DNA of 64,000 nt from an uncultured Draconibacterium sp. (GTDB lineage: Bacteria; Bacteroidota; Bacteroidia; Bacteroidales; Prolixibacteraceae): contig CANLMQ010000022.1 in NCBI GenBank assembly GCA_947492175.1, forward strand, positions 40,420-104,419. Reading direction: 5' to 3'. This document shows, piece by piece, positions 1-6,980 of the stretch. Below the pieces are notes generated by a model. It searched no databases. It was not told the DNA's origin and was given only the letters and a program-made list of their open reading frames with translations. A program made the position numbers and the translations under genes. The number at the start of each line of letters is the position of its first letter. The first letter of the stretch is position 1.

Positions 1-71
1 GTTAATCCGGGCAGCAATTGATTTAAAGTCGATAACTGCTGCTCGCTAAATGGATTTGTTTTCAAACTCAT
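1..71 (-). CDS. Sulfite reductase flavoprotein (CysJ-like), N-terminal fragment cut by the window edge
   Basis: Only the first 23 codons are inside the window: an ATG at 71 reading leftwards off the edge. The peptide contains LSTLNQLLPGL, which resembles the N-terminus of Bacteroidota NADPH-sulfite reductase flavoproteins. It starts 8 bases after the stop of the siroheme synthase gene, so it belongs to the same operon, and its job there would be electron supply for sulfite reduction to sulfide. The identification rests on a short stretch plus context, so the family call is tentative. Confidence 0.5.
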   Translation of the reverse strand, partial: MSLKTNPFSEQQLSTLNQLLPGL

Positions 72-79
72 TTTATTAT

Positions 80-529
80 TTAATTTAACTGTAACTTATC
101 TTGTATTAAATTTCTAATTCTGATTGATTCGTAAACATTCTCACCGTTTGAACCGACGGCAATCGTAATATTTCCTTTTTTCAATATGGCTGGTGAAACA
201 AACTGACATAATTCCGGTTTGTCGTGAATATTCACCAGAACTCCGGCTTCGTAACAATCTTTTACAATTTGTTTATCCAGTTCTTCATTGTTTGAGCAGG
301 AATAAAGAATAAAATAATCAGGCAGGTACTTTTTGTGATAAGCTGCCTCGATAAATTTCACGCCACTATTTTTAATTTCAGTACAAACTTTTAATGCAAG
401 CACTTCCACTTCGGCATCAAAGCGTTGAAGGATTTTCAGTTTTTTAAATGCATCTTCCCCCCCTCCAACAACCAGTATTTTCTGATTGGCAATATTTATT
501 GATATGGGTAAAAATTTCTTCTTCATCAT
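80..529 (-). CDS. Siroheme synthase N-terminal domain (precorrin-2 dehydrogenase/ferrochelatase-like)
   Basis: This 149-residue protein has an N-terminal NAD-binding motif (ILVVGGGEDAFKK, about residues 18-30) and the later VNIHDKPELCQF and GNITIAVGSNG blocks typical of the CysG N-terminal/Met8p family. That family oxidises precorrin-2 to sirohydrochlorin and inserts iron to make siroheme, the cofactor of sulfite reductase. The SAM-dependent methyltransferase half found in full CysG is absent, as is usual for stand-alone Met8p-type proteins. The start can be either of two adjacent ATGs (529 or 526). It lies 6 bases after DUF2061 and 8 bases before the CysJ-like gene, so it fits a sulfite-assimilation operon controlled by the upstream attenuator. 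Confidence 0.8.
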   Translation of the reverse strand: MMKKKFLPISINIANQKILVVGGGEDAFKKLKILQRFDAEVEVLALKVCTEIKNSGVKFIEAAYHKKYLPDYFILYSCSNNEELDKQIVKDCYEAGVLVNIHDKPELCQFVSPAILKKGNITIAVGSNGENVYESIRIRNLIQDKLQLN

Positions 530-535
530 GTATAC

Positions 536-793
536 CTATATTTCATATTCAATCGGCGTTTCTTTAACACGCCCGAAGTTGCTTTTGTTCCATGCTCGCT
601 CATGAAAAAAATAAAGAGCCATTTTTGTAAACACCTCAATTCCTCCAATGGTAACCGCGAAATTGATATCTCCAACAACAATCCACGAGATTATTATGGT
701 GTCGATAGTCCCAAGTGTCCGCCACGAAATTGTTTTCACAATACTCCTTCTTTTCCGATCGACCATTTTCATATTATTTTCAACTTTTCCCAT
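536..793 (-). CDS. DUF2061 small membrane protein
   Basis: An 85-residue protein with the DUF2061 signature: a basic N-terminus (DRKRRSIVKTISWRTLGT), two hydrophobic stretches (about residues 28-43 and 45-62) and an FHERAWNK motif near the end. DUF2061 proteins are two-helix membrane proteins of unknown activity that often sit inside sulfate-assimilation operons, which matches the siroheme and CysJ-like genes downstream. It is the first structural gene after the leader-peptide attenuator. ATG 793 is used; ATGs at codons 8 and 10 (MKMVDRKRR) are possible alternatives. Function unknown; a role in sulfur metabolism is inferred from context only. Confidence 0.8.
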   Translation of the reverse strand: MGKVENNMKMVDRKRRSIVKTISWRTLGTIDTIIISWIVVGDINFAVTIGGIEVFTKMALYFFHERAWNKSNFGRVKETPIEYEI

Positions 794-936
794 TCGGATT
801 AATTTGTCTAAATATTCGAACTCTTTCTTTTCTGTTTCATTTTTTTAAGCCTGAGTGTTTTCCTTTTCAAAACATTCTTTTGCTCCTCTTTTTTTAACGC
901 AACCAAATTGATGCTTTCGGCTCCTGAAGTCCTTAA

Positions 937-969
937 ATAAAAAAAGCCCTCCTGCAGCTGCAGAAGGGC
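937..969 (-). terminator. Intrinsic terminator acting as attenuator between leader peptide and DUF2061 gene
   Basis: On the minus strand a G+C-rich hairpin (arms across 959-969 and 946-956, one mismatch) is followed directly by a run of seven Us. It lies 35 bases after the leader-peptide stop and about 140 bases before the first structural gene, so it would stop transcription before the operon. Its 5' arm (plus coordinates 959-967) is exactly complementary over 9 bases to a segment inside the leader ORF (1011-1019), which gives a competing antiterminator. Confidence 0.85.
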
Positions 970-1003
970 GAATAAATTATATTAGTTATGAGCTAATTAC
1001 ACA

Positions 1004-1090
1004 TCAATATCCTTCTGCAAAAACAGTATAACAACACATACACATCATACATGTCATTCGGTTTGTTTTTATTTCAGAAGAATTATTCAT
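1004..1090 (-). CDS. Cys/Met-rich leader peptide of a sulfur-assimilation attenuator
   Basis: This is a 28-codon ORF with an ATG at 1090 and a TGA at 1004-1006; its last 17 residues read MTCMMCMCCYTVFAEGY. Four of its codons are Cys and four of residues 12-18 are Met, clustered at residues 12-20, the pattern expected of a translation-sensing leader for sulfur amino acids. Codons 24-27 contain the 9-base sequence that can pair with the 5' arm of the terminator downstream. A ribosome stalled at Cys codons 19-20 would leave this segment free (antitermination); one that reaches the stop codon would cover it (termination). No Shine-Dalgarno is visible, as is normal for the phylum. The in-frame ATG at 1057 is an alternative start. 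There is no homology support; the call rests on codon content, position and RNA pairing. Confidence 0.8.
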   Translation of the reverse strand: MNNSSEIKTNRMTCMMCMCCYTVFAEGY

Positions 1091-1153
1091 TCGTTTATAA
1101 TTGCTTATTTTTAAAGTAACTCATTTAACTCACATGTACTTTTATTACTCTTA

Positions 1154-1169
1154 GTAAGTTTTAACTTAC
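1154..1169. repeat. Short perfect inverted repeat in the 5' leader of the sulfur operon
   Basis: GTAAGTT (1154-1160) and AACTTAC (1163-1169) flank a 2-base centre. It lies about 40 bases downstream of the predicted start of the minus-strand transcript, upstream of the leader peptide. It could be an operator or a small RNA hairpin. Nothing else indicates which. Confidence 0.4.
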
Positions 1170-1211
1170 ATGCTCGTATCTTAATTAATAAATGCAACCT
1201 AAGTCACACTG

Positions 1212-1241
1212 CAAATGTAAATCTTTATTTCAGACAACAAA
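1212..1241 (-). promoter_or_regulatory. Predicted Bacteroidota promoter for the attenuated sulfur operon
   Basis: On the minus strand TTTG (1241-1238), an 18-base spacer and TACATTTG (1219-1212) match the Bacteroidota primary sigma consensus. Transcription would start near 1205 and give a leader of about 115 bases before the leader-peptide ATG. Confidence 0.6.
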
Positions 1242-1502
1242 GTATTTATCAAGCTTTTTCTTATTCAGTCTAAATTAATTAACATTGAAAAAATAGTTTA
1301 AAACACACCAATACTATTTAACGCGTATTTTCCATGATATAAATACTATAAATAATAAATGTTTTATTATCGCAGTTTATTTAGATTCATTTTACACAAT
1401 AACATTTATTAACAGAAGACTATTAAACGCTGTATTAAAGATCATTACAGCCACCACAAAGAACAGCCGGATAATATAATTTTCCATGCTGATTTATGCC
1501 TC

Positions 1503-1532
1503 TTGATTGTTAATAAATTATTACTATTTTTG
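1503..1532 (+). promoter_or_regulatory. Predicted promoter of the EF-G paralog
   Basis: TTG at 1503-1505, 19 bases, then TATTTTTG at 1525-1532: an almost ideal Bacteroidota promoter about 60 bases before the start codon. Confidence 0.65.
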
Positions 1533-1594
1533 AAATCCTTGCTTCAAAAAAAAGAAGATTAAAGGGTTTAACAAATCAATAATACTTATACAAT

Positions 1595-3751
1595 ATGAAG
1601 GTTTATAAAACTGACGAAATTCGGAACATTGCTCTAATCGGTAATGCCGGCAGTGGGAAAACCACCCTTGCAGAAGCTATGCTTTTTGAGGGTGGAATTA
1701 TCAGTCGCAGAGGTGAAGTAACCGCAAAGAATACGGTTTCTGACTACACCCAAATTGAGCAGGATTATGGCAATTCTGTTTTTTCTACATTATTATACAC
1801 TGAGTTCAACGGGAAGAAGATCAATATTCTGGATACTCCGGGGATGGATGATCTGTGCGGAAGCGTTGTTCAGGCCTTAAGTGTAACTGCGCTTAGCTTA
1901 ATTACAATCAATGCATCGAATGGTGTTGAAGCCGGCACAGAAGCGGCAGCTCGTCAGGCCGAAGCAGCTAACACTCCGCTTGTTTTTGTATTCAATCAGT
2001 TGGATCACGACAATTCGAATTTCGACAGTACTTTAGACCAATGTAAAACCGCCTTCGGAAATAAAGTAACCGTTGTACAATATCCTGTTGATGCAGGTCC
2101 GTCTTTCTCATCAATTATTGATGTATTAAAGATGAAAATGTACAAATACCCTAAAGACGGAGGTACACCTGAAATACTTGACATTCCTGCTTCAGAAAAA
2201 GACAAGGCAGATGAATTACACAACGAATTGGTTGAGATGGCTGCCGAAAATGAAGAATCATTAATGGAACTGTATTTCGACAAAGGCACACTTACCGAAG
2301 ACGAAATGCGCAAAGGAATTAAACTTGGGATGTTGGAAAGAGGTTTATTCCCGGTATTCTGTACCTGCGCAAAACAAAACAAAGGCGTTGGTCGTTTGAT
2401 GGAATTTATAACCAATATTTCTCCAGCTCCAAGCGAGAAAAAGATGACCGAAATTGTAGCCGGTAAAGAAGTAAAAATGGATGCTTCGGACTTGCCAAGT
2501 ATTTTTGTATTTAAAACAGCTGTTGAATCGCACGTTGGCGAGATTACCTATTTTAAAGTAATGTCGGGAACAGTTAAAGAAGGTTTAGACCTTGTAAACA
2601 GTAAATCGGGCAATAAAGAACGTTTGTCGCAGGTATTTGTTTCGGCAGGTAAAAACCGCGAAAAAGTAGATCAGCTTGTAGCAGGCGACTTAGGATGTAC
2701 GGTAAAACTTAAGGACACAAAATACAATCAAACTTTGTCGCCTAAAGAAGCCAGTACAAAATTCAAAGAAATTAAATTCCCTGCATCGCGCCATACAGTT
2801 GCAGTTAAGGCCAAAAACGATTCAGACGATGAGAAGGTAGGTGAAATACTAAGTAAAATAAAATACGAAGACCCAACTTACGTAATTGAATACTCAAAAG
2901 AATTAAAACAATTGCTTGTTCACGGACAAGGAGAATACCATTTAAATGTACTAAAATGGTATTTTGATACCGTTTACAAAATTGACGTTGATTATTTAGC
3001 ACCTAAAATTCCATACCGCGAAACAATTACCAAACCCGCCCAGGCAGATTACCGTCATAAAAAACAATCGGGTGGTTCCGGACAATTTGGTGAAGTACAT
3101 TTAATTATTGAACCATATGAAACAGGAGCTGAACCTAAAAAGATGTTCAAGTTTGGCGATAAGGAACAAAAATTATCTGTTCGTGCAGTTGAAGAACACG
3201 AATTACCATGGGGCGGAAAACTTATTTTCTGCAACTGTATTGTTGGTGGTTCCATCGATGCTCGTTTCCTTCCGGCTATTCTGAAGGGGATTATGGAAAA
3301 GATGAACGAAGGGCCACTTACCGGTTCTTATGCCCGCGATATTGTAGTTTATATTTATGACGGAAAAATGCACCCGGTTGATTCAAACGAAATATCGTTT
3401 AAACTTGCAGGCCGCAATGCATTTAGTATGGCCTTTAAAAATGCCGGAGCTAAAATTCTGGAACCAATTTACGACCTCGATGTATGGACTCCATCTGATC
3501 GAATGGGAGATGTTATGAGTGACCTGCAAGGACGTCGTGCCATGATTATGGGTATGGGTTCCGAAAAAGGGCTTGAGAAAATTACAGCAAAAGTTCCGTT
3601 AAAGGAAATGAATAAATACACCACTTCGCTTAGTTCTATTACAGGAGGACGTGGAATATTTAGTATAGCTTTCGACGGATATGAAAAAGTACCTACTGAT
3701 GTACAAGAAGAACTGCTGAAAGCTTACGAAGCTGAGCAAGAAGAAGAATAG
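1595..3751 (+). CDS. Elongation factor G paralog (EF-G2-like)
   Basis: This 718-residue protein has the full EF-G length: a GTPase domain followed by domains II-V (domain IV marker YRHKKQSGGSGQFGEV around residue 487). The P-loop is GNAGSGKT (16-23). The G3 motif reads DTPGMDD (80-86), so Met84 replaces the catalytic His of the usual DTPGHVDF. The G4 motif is NQLD (134-137) instead of NKMD. Such divergent paralogs coexist with canonical EF-G in Bacteroidota, where I recall a GTPase-deficient EF-G2 being linked to translation under carbon limitation. By inference this protein moves tRNA/mRNA with little or no GTP hydrolysis. It has its own promoter and a strong terminator, so it is probably monocistronic. 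Confidence 0.9.
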   Translation: MKVYKTDEIRNIALIGNAGSGKTTLAEAMLFEGGIISRRGEVTAKNTVSDYTQIEQDYGNSVFSTLLYTEFNGKKINILDTPGMDDLCGSVVQALSVTALSLITINASNGVEAGTEAAARQAEAANTPLVFVFNQLDHDNSNFDSTLDQCKTAFGNKVTVVQYPVDAGPSFSSIIDVLKMKMYKYPKDGGTPEILDIPASEKDKADELHNELVEMAAENEESLMELYFDKGTLTEDEMRKGIKLGMLERGLFPVFCTCAKQNKGVGRLMEFITNISPAPSEKKMTEIVAGKEVKMDASDLPSIFVFKTAVESHVGEITYFKVMSGTVKEGLDLVNSKSGNKERLSQVFVSAGKNREKVDQLVAGDLGCTVKLKDTKYNQTLSPKEASTKFKEIKFPASRHTVAVKAKNDSDDEKVGEILSKIKYEDPTYVIEYSKELKQLLVHGQGEYHLNVLKWYFDTVYKIDVDYLAPKIPYRETITKPAQADYRHKKQSGGSGQFGEVHLIIEPYETGAEPKKMFKFGDKEQKLSVRAVEEHELPWGGKLIFCNCIVGGSIDARFLPAILKGIMEKMNEGPLTGSYARDIVVYIYDGKMHPVDSNEISFKLAGRNAFSMAFKNAGAKILEPIYDLDVWTPSDRMGDVMSDLQGRRAMIMGMGSEKGLEKITAKVPLKEMNKYTTSLSSITGGRGIFSIAFDGYEKVPTDVQEELLKAYEAEQEEE

Positions 3752-3790
3752 ACCATTTTCTAATCCATTTTACTATAAACTAAAATGAAG

Positions 3791-3826
3791 CCCCGGTTTG
3801 TCATTTGACAGATCGGGGTTTGTTTT
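3791..3826 (+). terminator. Rho-independent terminator of the EF-G paralog gene
   Basis: A 12-base-pair stem with a 4-base loop (arms 3791-3802 and 3807-3818, with G-U pairs) followed by a T-rich tail, 40 bases after the stop codon. Confidence 0.8.
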
Positions 3827-4005
3827 GGCCCATTTTTAAACTAAATCAAGCATCAATATAAAAACCAAAAGCAACTATAATAAAGCCAAAGGGTTTCAAC
3901 CAAAATCTGAAGAAACAATAAATACATATTGTAATAATCACGAAATAGTTGAAAATTTGTAATCCGAACAGATTATGCAGTCATTATTAAACAATTCAGA
4001 AAACC

Positions 4006-4473
4006 ATGAAAAAGACAAATGCGATGCGCCTACTGGATCGCTCTAAAGTTGAATACAAAGCAATAACATACGAAGTCGACCAATCTGACCTGAGTGCAAT
4101 TCATGTGGCCAAAAGCCTTAATCAGGATATTTCAAAAGTATTTAAAACGCTGGTTCTGGAAGGCGATAAAACAGGTTTTCTTGTAGCTTGCATTCCCGGA
4201 GCAGAAGAAGTGCACATAAAAAAACTGGCAACATTAAGTGGAAATAAAAAGTGTGCTATGATTCCGATGAAAGATATTTTTAAAGTAACAGGTTACATTC
4301 GCGGAGGCTGTTCTCCTTTTGCAATGAAAAAACAATTCCCCACTTTTATCGACAAAAGTGCCTTGCTTTTTCAGAAAATATATGTGAGCGCAGGTGTGCG
4401 TGGTATGCAAATAGAAATTACACCTGGCGACCTGATAAAACTAACAAACGCCCAAACTGGAGAATTAACCTGA
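4006..4473 (+). CDS. ybaK: YbaK/EbsC-family aminoacyl-tRNA deacylase
   Basis: A single-domain 155-residue protein of the YbaK/ProX editing family. It opens with MKKTNAMRLLDR and carries the VFKTLV motif whose Lys47 corresponds to the essential lysine of YbaK. GGCSPFAMKK and the closing VSAGVRGMQIEI block are also typical. These proteins hydrolyse Cys-tRNA(Pro) and related mischarged tRNAs in the cytoplasm. The gene stands alone on the plus strand and converges with the following minus-strand gene 14 bases away. Confidence 0.88.
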   Translation: MKKTNAMRLLDRSKVEYKAITYEVDQSDLSAIHVAKSLNQDISKVFKTLVLEGDKTGFLVACIPGAEEVHIKKLATLSGNKKCAMIPMKDIFKVTGYIRGGCSPFAMKKQFPTFIDKSALLFQKIYVSAGVRGMQIEITPGDLIKLTNAQTGELT

Positions 4474-4487
4474 AATCCGTTTGGATA

Positions 4488-5081
4488 TTACTTCTTTTGT
4501 AACTCCATTCTTGTTTTATGAAGCTCCATATTCATTTTGGTGTAGCGATCAAGCGAATTCTTTTTATGAATTTCAAATTCCTCTTTTAATTCTTCGTATT
4601 CCTTTTTTGTACGCACAGTAATTGTATTACTCCTTTTAAATAGCATAAAAACAATACCTGCCAGTACCAGAACACCTAAAATAAATGCATACATCGAAAA
4701 AGAATACACATTCTTATTTATTTGCATTCCTAAAACCTTAATGGAATTCTGATTTTTAATACTCTCGTCAAGCTTCGACTGCAGTTCTTCTGTTTTACTT
4801 TTATTTGAGCTTAATTCTTTCTTAAGCGATAAAATCCGGGCATGATCCTCATTCATGTTTTTCTCAAGCAAAGCAATCGAATCTGATACTGCCTTATAAA
4901 ACTCATCCAACTGTTGCGGTTTCATAAAGTACGAACCATTCCAGAAATTGACATTATTTTTAAATATTTCATATTGTTGTTCCAGATTATTTTCGCTTTT
5001 CCAGGCATTTACATTTTTCTGAGCCAATGAAACAAGTGAAACAAAAGTTACAAATAGTATGAGTACAGCAAATCTTTTCAT
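4488..5081 (-). CDS. Signal-peptide, coiled-coil, single-span membrane protein of unknown function
   Basis: The 197-residue protein has a signal peptide (about 1-20, ending SLAQ) and a periplasmic part rich in heptads (about 60-115). A transmembrane helix follows around 127-149 and a second charged coiled coil runs to the C-terminus. I see no catalytic motif. Similar Bacteroidota proteins are often annotated as tRNA (guanine-N1) methyltransferases, a label this sequence does not support because it has no knot or SAM-binding motif. The topology suggests an envelope scaffold. Transcribed alone. Confidence 0.65.
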   Translation of the reverse strand: MKRFAVLILFVTFVSLVSLAQKNVNAWKSENNLEQQYEIFKNNVNFWNGSYFMKPQQLDEFYKAVSDSIALLEKNMNEDHARILSLKKELSSNKSKTEELQSKLDESIKNQNSIKVLGMQINKNVYSFSMYAFILGVLVLAGIVFMLFKRSNTITVRTKKEYEELKEEFEIHKKNSLDRYTKMNMELHKTRMELQKK

Positions 5082-5325
5082 GTTACCTAATTAGAATATT
5101 CAACTAACGACCTAAGCTAATAATTGTTGTATTTTTCCCCATTGCTTTTTTGGCGTAAAAATTAATTGAGAATGTATATCACTATAGATGAAGTTATCCT
5201 CTTTTTTAAAGTACAACAAAGGTAGTTATTATTTTATGTCAGTAAAATTGTTTGTGCCTTTAGATTCCATGGAATGGCGAAGACAACCAGGATTTCACAT
5301 TTTGGATATATTCACAAAAAAGAGA

Positions 5326-6633
5326 TCAGTTTTTCTCTCGAAACAGATGCACAAAACCACTCTTTGTACGCTTCTTCCCGTCACGTCCTCTACCTACAAC
5401 ATCGTAGTAATAAACTCCGGGACTGGCATACCTGCCTCCTATCTTTCCATCCCAAACCGATTCTTCTCTTGCAGATTCAAATCCCTGAATATCGTTGCTT
5501 TTCCAATAATGCACACGACGCCCCCATCTGTTATAAATATTAATTTCAAGACTTTTCATCGATGAGAACCAGACAACAAATTCATCATTATCATTATCGC
5601 TATTGGGTGTAAATACATTCGGAATTTTAATAAAAGCAGTGTCCACTTCGATAAAATCTTCCAGTTGAAAGGTATCTGTACATGTTGGTAATCCGGAATC
5701 AAAATCTGAAACATGTTTGGCAACCAGTTTAACCATGTAATATCCTGAATTCTCATAGGTGTAAACCGGGGCATCGTCAACCACAGGAGCATTAAACAAG
5801 AAACTGTCAACCGGTTCGGTAGCTCCTTCCGATTCTTTTGTTATTTCACCAATTTCACGATAAAAAAACCACTCATAATACCCAGAAGTTCCATTCTGCG
5901 ATGCATTGTTAAATGTAACCGTAAGTGGAGCTTCTCCTTTCTCCGGATTAGCTGTAAACTCAGCTTTAGTCACAATGGATTCGTACAGAACTGCCGAGGT
6001 TGCCTCACATCCAAATTTATCGTATATCCGCAAAGTAAAATCAGTATTCTCGTAAGGCGGATCGAAATATTGCAAATTTAAAAGGGATGAAATTTTATTA
6101 CCATCCACTTGCCACTCCGCCTGAACATCTTTGTAAACTTCCAATTCCGTGTTATCACTTAAATCATAATAGGTTAAAACAGCTGTTCTAAAATCACCGT
6201 GTAACCAAAACGACTCACAATTTGAATCGGAAACAGATGATTCTGCAAAAGTCCAATTGTTGAACACCCAGGCGCGGTCAACCGTTGTTTCTCCTCCCTG
6301 TGTGATTGTTGAGCGGTAACAGCCATTTGCCAAATCACTAATTTGAGAGGTTGCTGCATCAGTGTTTTCCTGAGAAAATACCTCGAAGGAGCCTGTTGCT
6401 TCGTTGTATTTTTCCCAAAGAAATGTTTTTGTCCCCTGTAATTCGGTGGTTACAAGCAGGCTCCCAATTTTTGCTAACGAATCGTTAACACAAAATATAT
6501 AAATGGAATCGGTTTCTGTAAAAACAGGATAAGAAGTAACATCTGTTTCATTAGCTGCCGGAGCAGTGATTTGTGCGTGTAAGGTGCACGAAAACAGCAA
6601 AAGTGTGAATAGGAAATAAAGACTTCTCTTCAT
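5326..6633 (-). CDS. PKD-domain protein with type B (gliding-motility C-terminal) T9SS sorting domain
   Basis: Starting at the ATG at 6633 gives 435 residues with a clean signal peptide (MKRSLYFLFTLLLFSC); an upstream ATG at 6657 would only add eight residues. The middle holds a PKD-like segment (GEAPLTVTFNNAS and YYEWFFY). The end has the CHU_C/type B sorting domain: IPNVFTPNSDNDND, LEINIYNRWGRRV, WDGKIGGRYASPGVYYYDV. Proteins with this tail are exported by the type IX secretion system to the surface or medium. This one is probably a secreted adhesin-like protein. No adjacent gene suggests a specific ligand. The lipobox-like LLFSC could be coincidental. Confidence 0.85.
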   Translation of the reverse strand: MKRSLYFLFTLLLFSCTLHAQITAPAANETDVTSYPVFTETDSIYIFCVNDSLAKIGSLLVTTELQGTKTFLWEKYNEATGSFEVFSQENTDAATSQISDLANGCYRSTITQGGETTVDRAWVFNNWTFAESSVSDSNCESFWLHGDFRTAVLTYYDLSDNTELEVYKDVQAEWQVDGNKISSLLNLQYFDPPYENTDFTLRIYDKFGCEATSAVLYESIVTKAEFTANPEKGEAPLTVTFNNASQNGTSGYYEWFFYREIGEITKESEGATEPVDSFLFNAPVVDDAPVYTYENSGYYMVKLVAKHVSDFDSGLPTCTDTFQLEDFIEVDTAFIKIPNVFTPNSDNDNDEFVVWFSSMKSLEINIYNRWGRRVHYWKSNDIQGFESAREESVWDGKIGGRYASPGVYYYDVVGRGRDGKKRTKSGFVHLFREKN

Positions 6634-6696
6634 AAAATATGGCTCTTTAAGATACAATATTAACGTATAAATTTAATTTAATTGTCTGGTACACCA

Positions 6697-6704
6697 CAAA
6701 AATA
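6697..6704 (-). promoter_or_regulatory. Predicted -7 element for the T9SS cargo gene
   Basis: TATTTTTG on the minus strand, 64 bases before the ATG at 6633. No well-spaced -33 element is seen. Confidence 0.4.
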
Positions 6705-6944
6705 GTAAAATTCGGAGGGGAATATTTCAATCCTATAAAAAGAAGTGTGGCAAACAAAAACACAATTCTGCCATTTGTTAATAAATGGAAAAGAATTGAA
6801 TCTCCGAAAAAGTTAAAGATGATGTACTTTTATGCTTAAGATTCAGGCAACAACAAGTACAATCGGCCAACATTTTTTCCCGGGCTCAATTCTGCAAGAA
6901 AATTTGCACCGGATATATAATTTAAAACACAAGCAGTTATTGTA

Positions 6945-6952
6945 TATATTTG
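6945..6952 (+). promoter_or_regulatory. Predicted -7 element of the UvrD-type helicase gene
   Basis: TATATTTG 29 bases before the GTG start; the -33 region is weak (TTTA at 6921). The 6658-6980 gap between the divergent genes holds nothing else that I recognise. Confidence 0.45.
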
Positions 6953-6980
6953 CCGCGCACAACCAAAAAGAGAATTTAAC

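Noticed and set aside
794..1211. SAM riboswitch before the sulfur operon
   Set aside because: No SAM-I/II-type conserved core is visible. The leader peptide and its pairing explain the terminator better.
5188..5543. Plus-strand ORFs of 125 and 89 residues
   Set aside because: They overlap the conserved sorting domain of the minus-strand T9SS cargo gene and have no family features.
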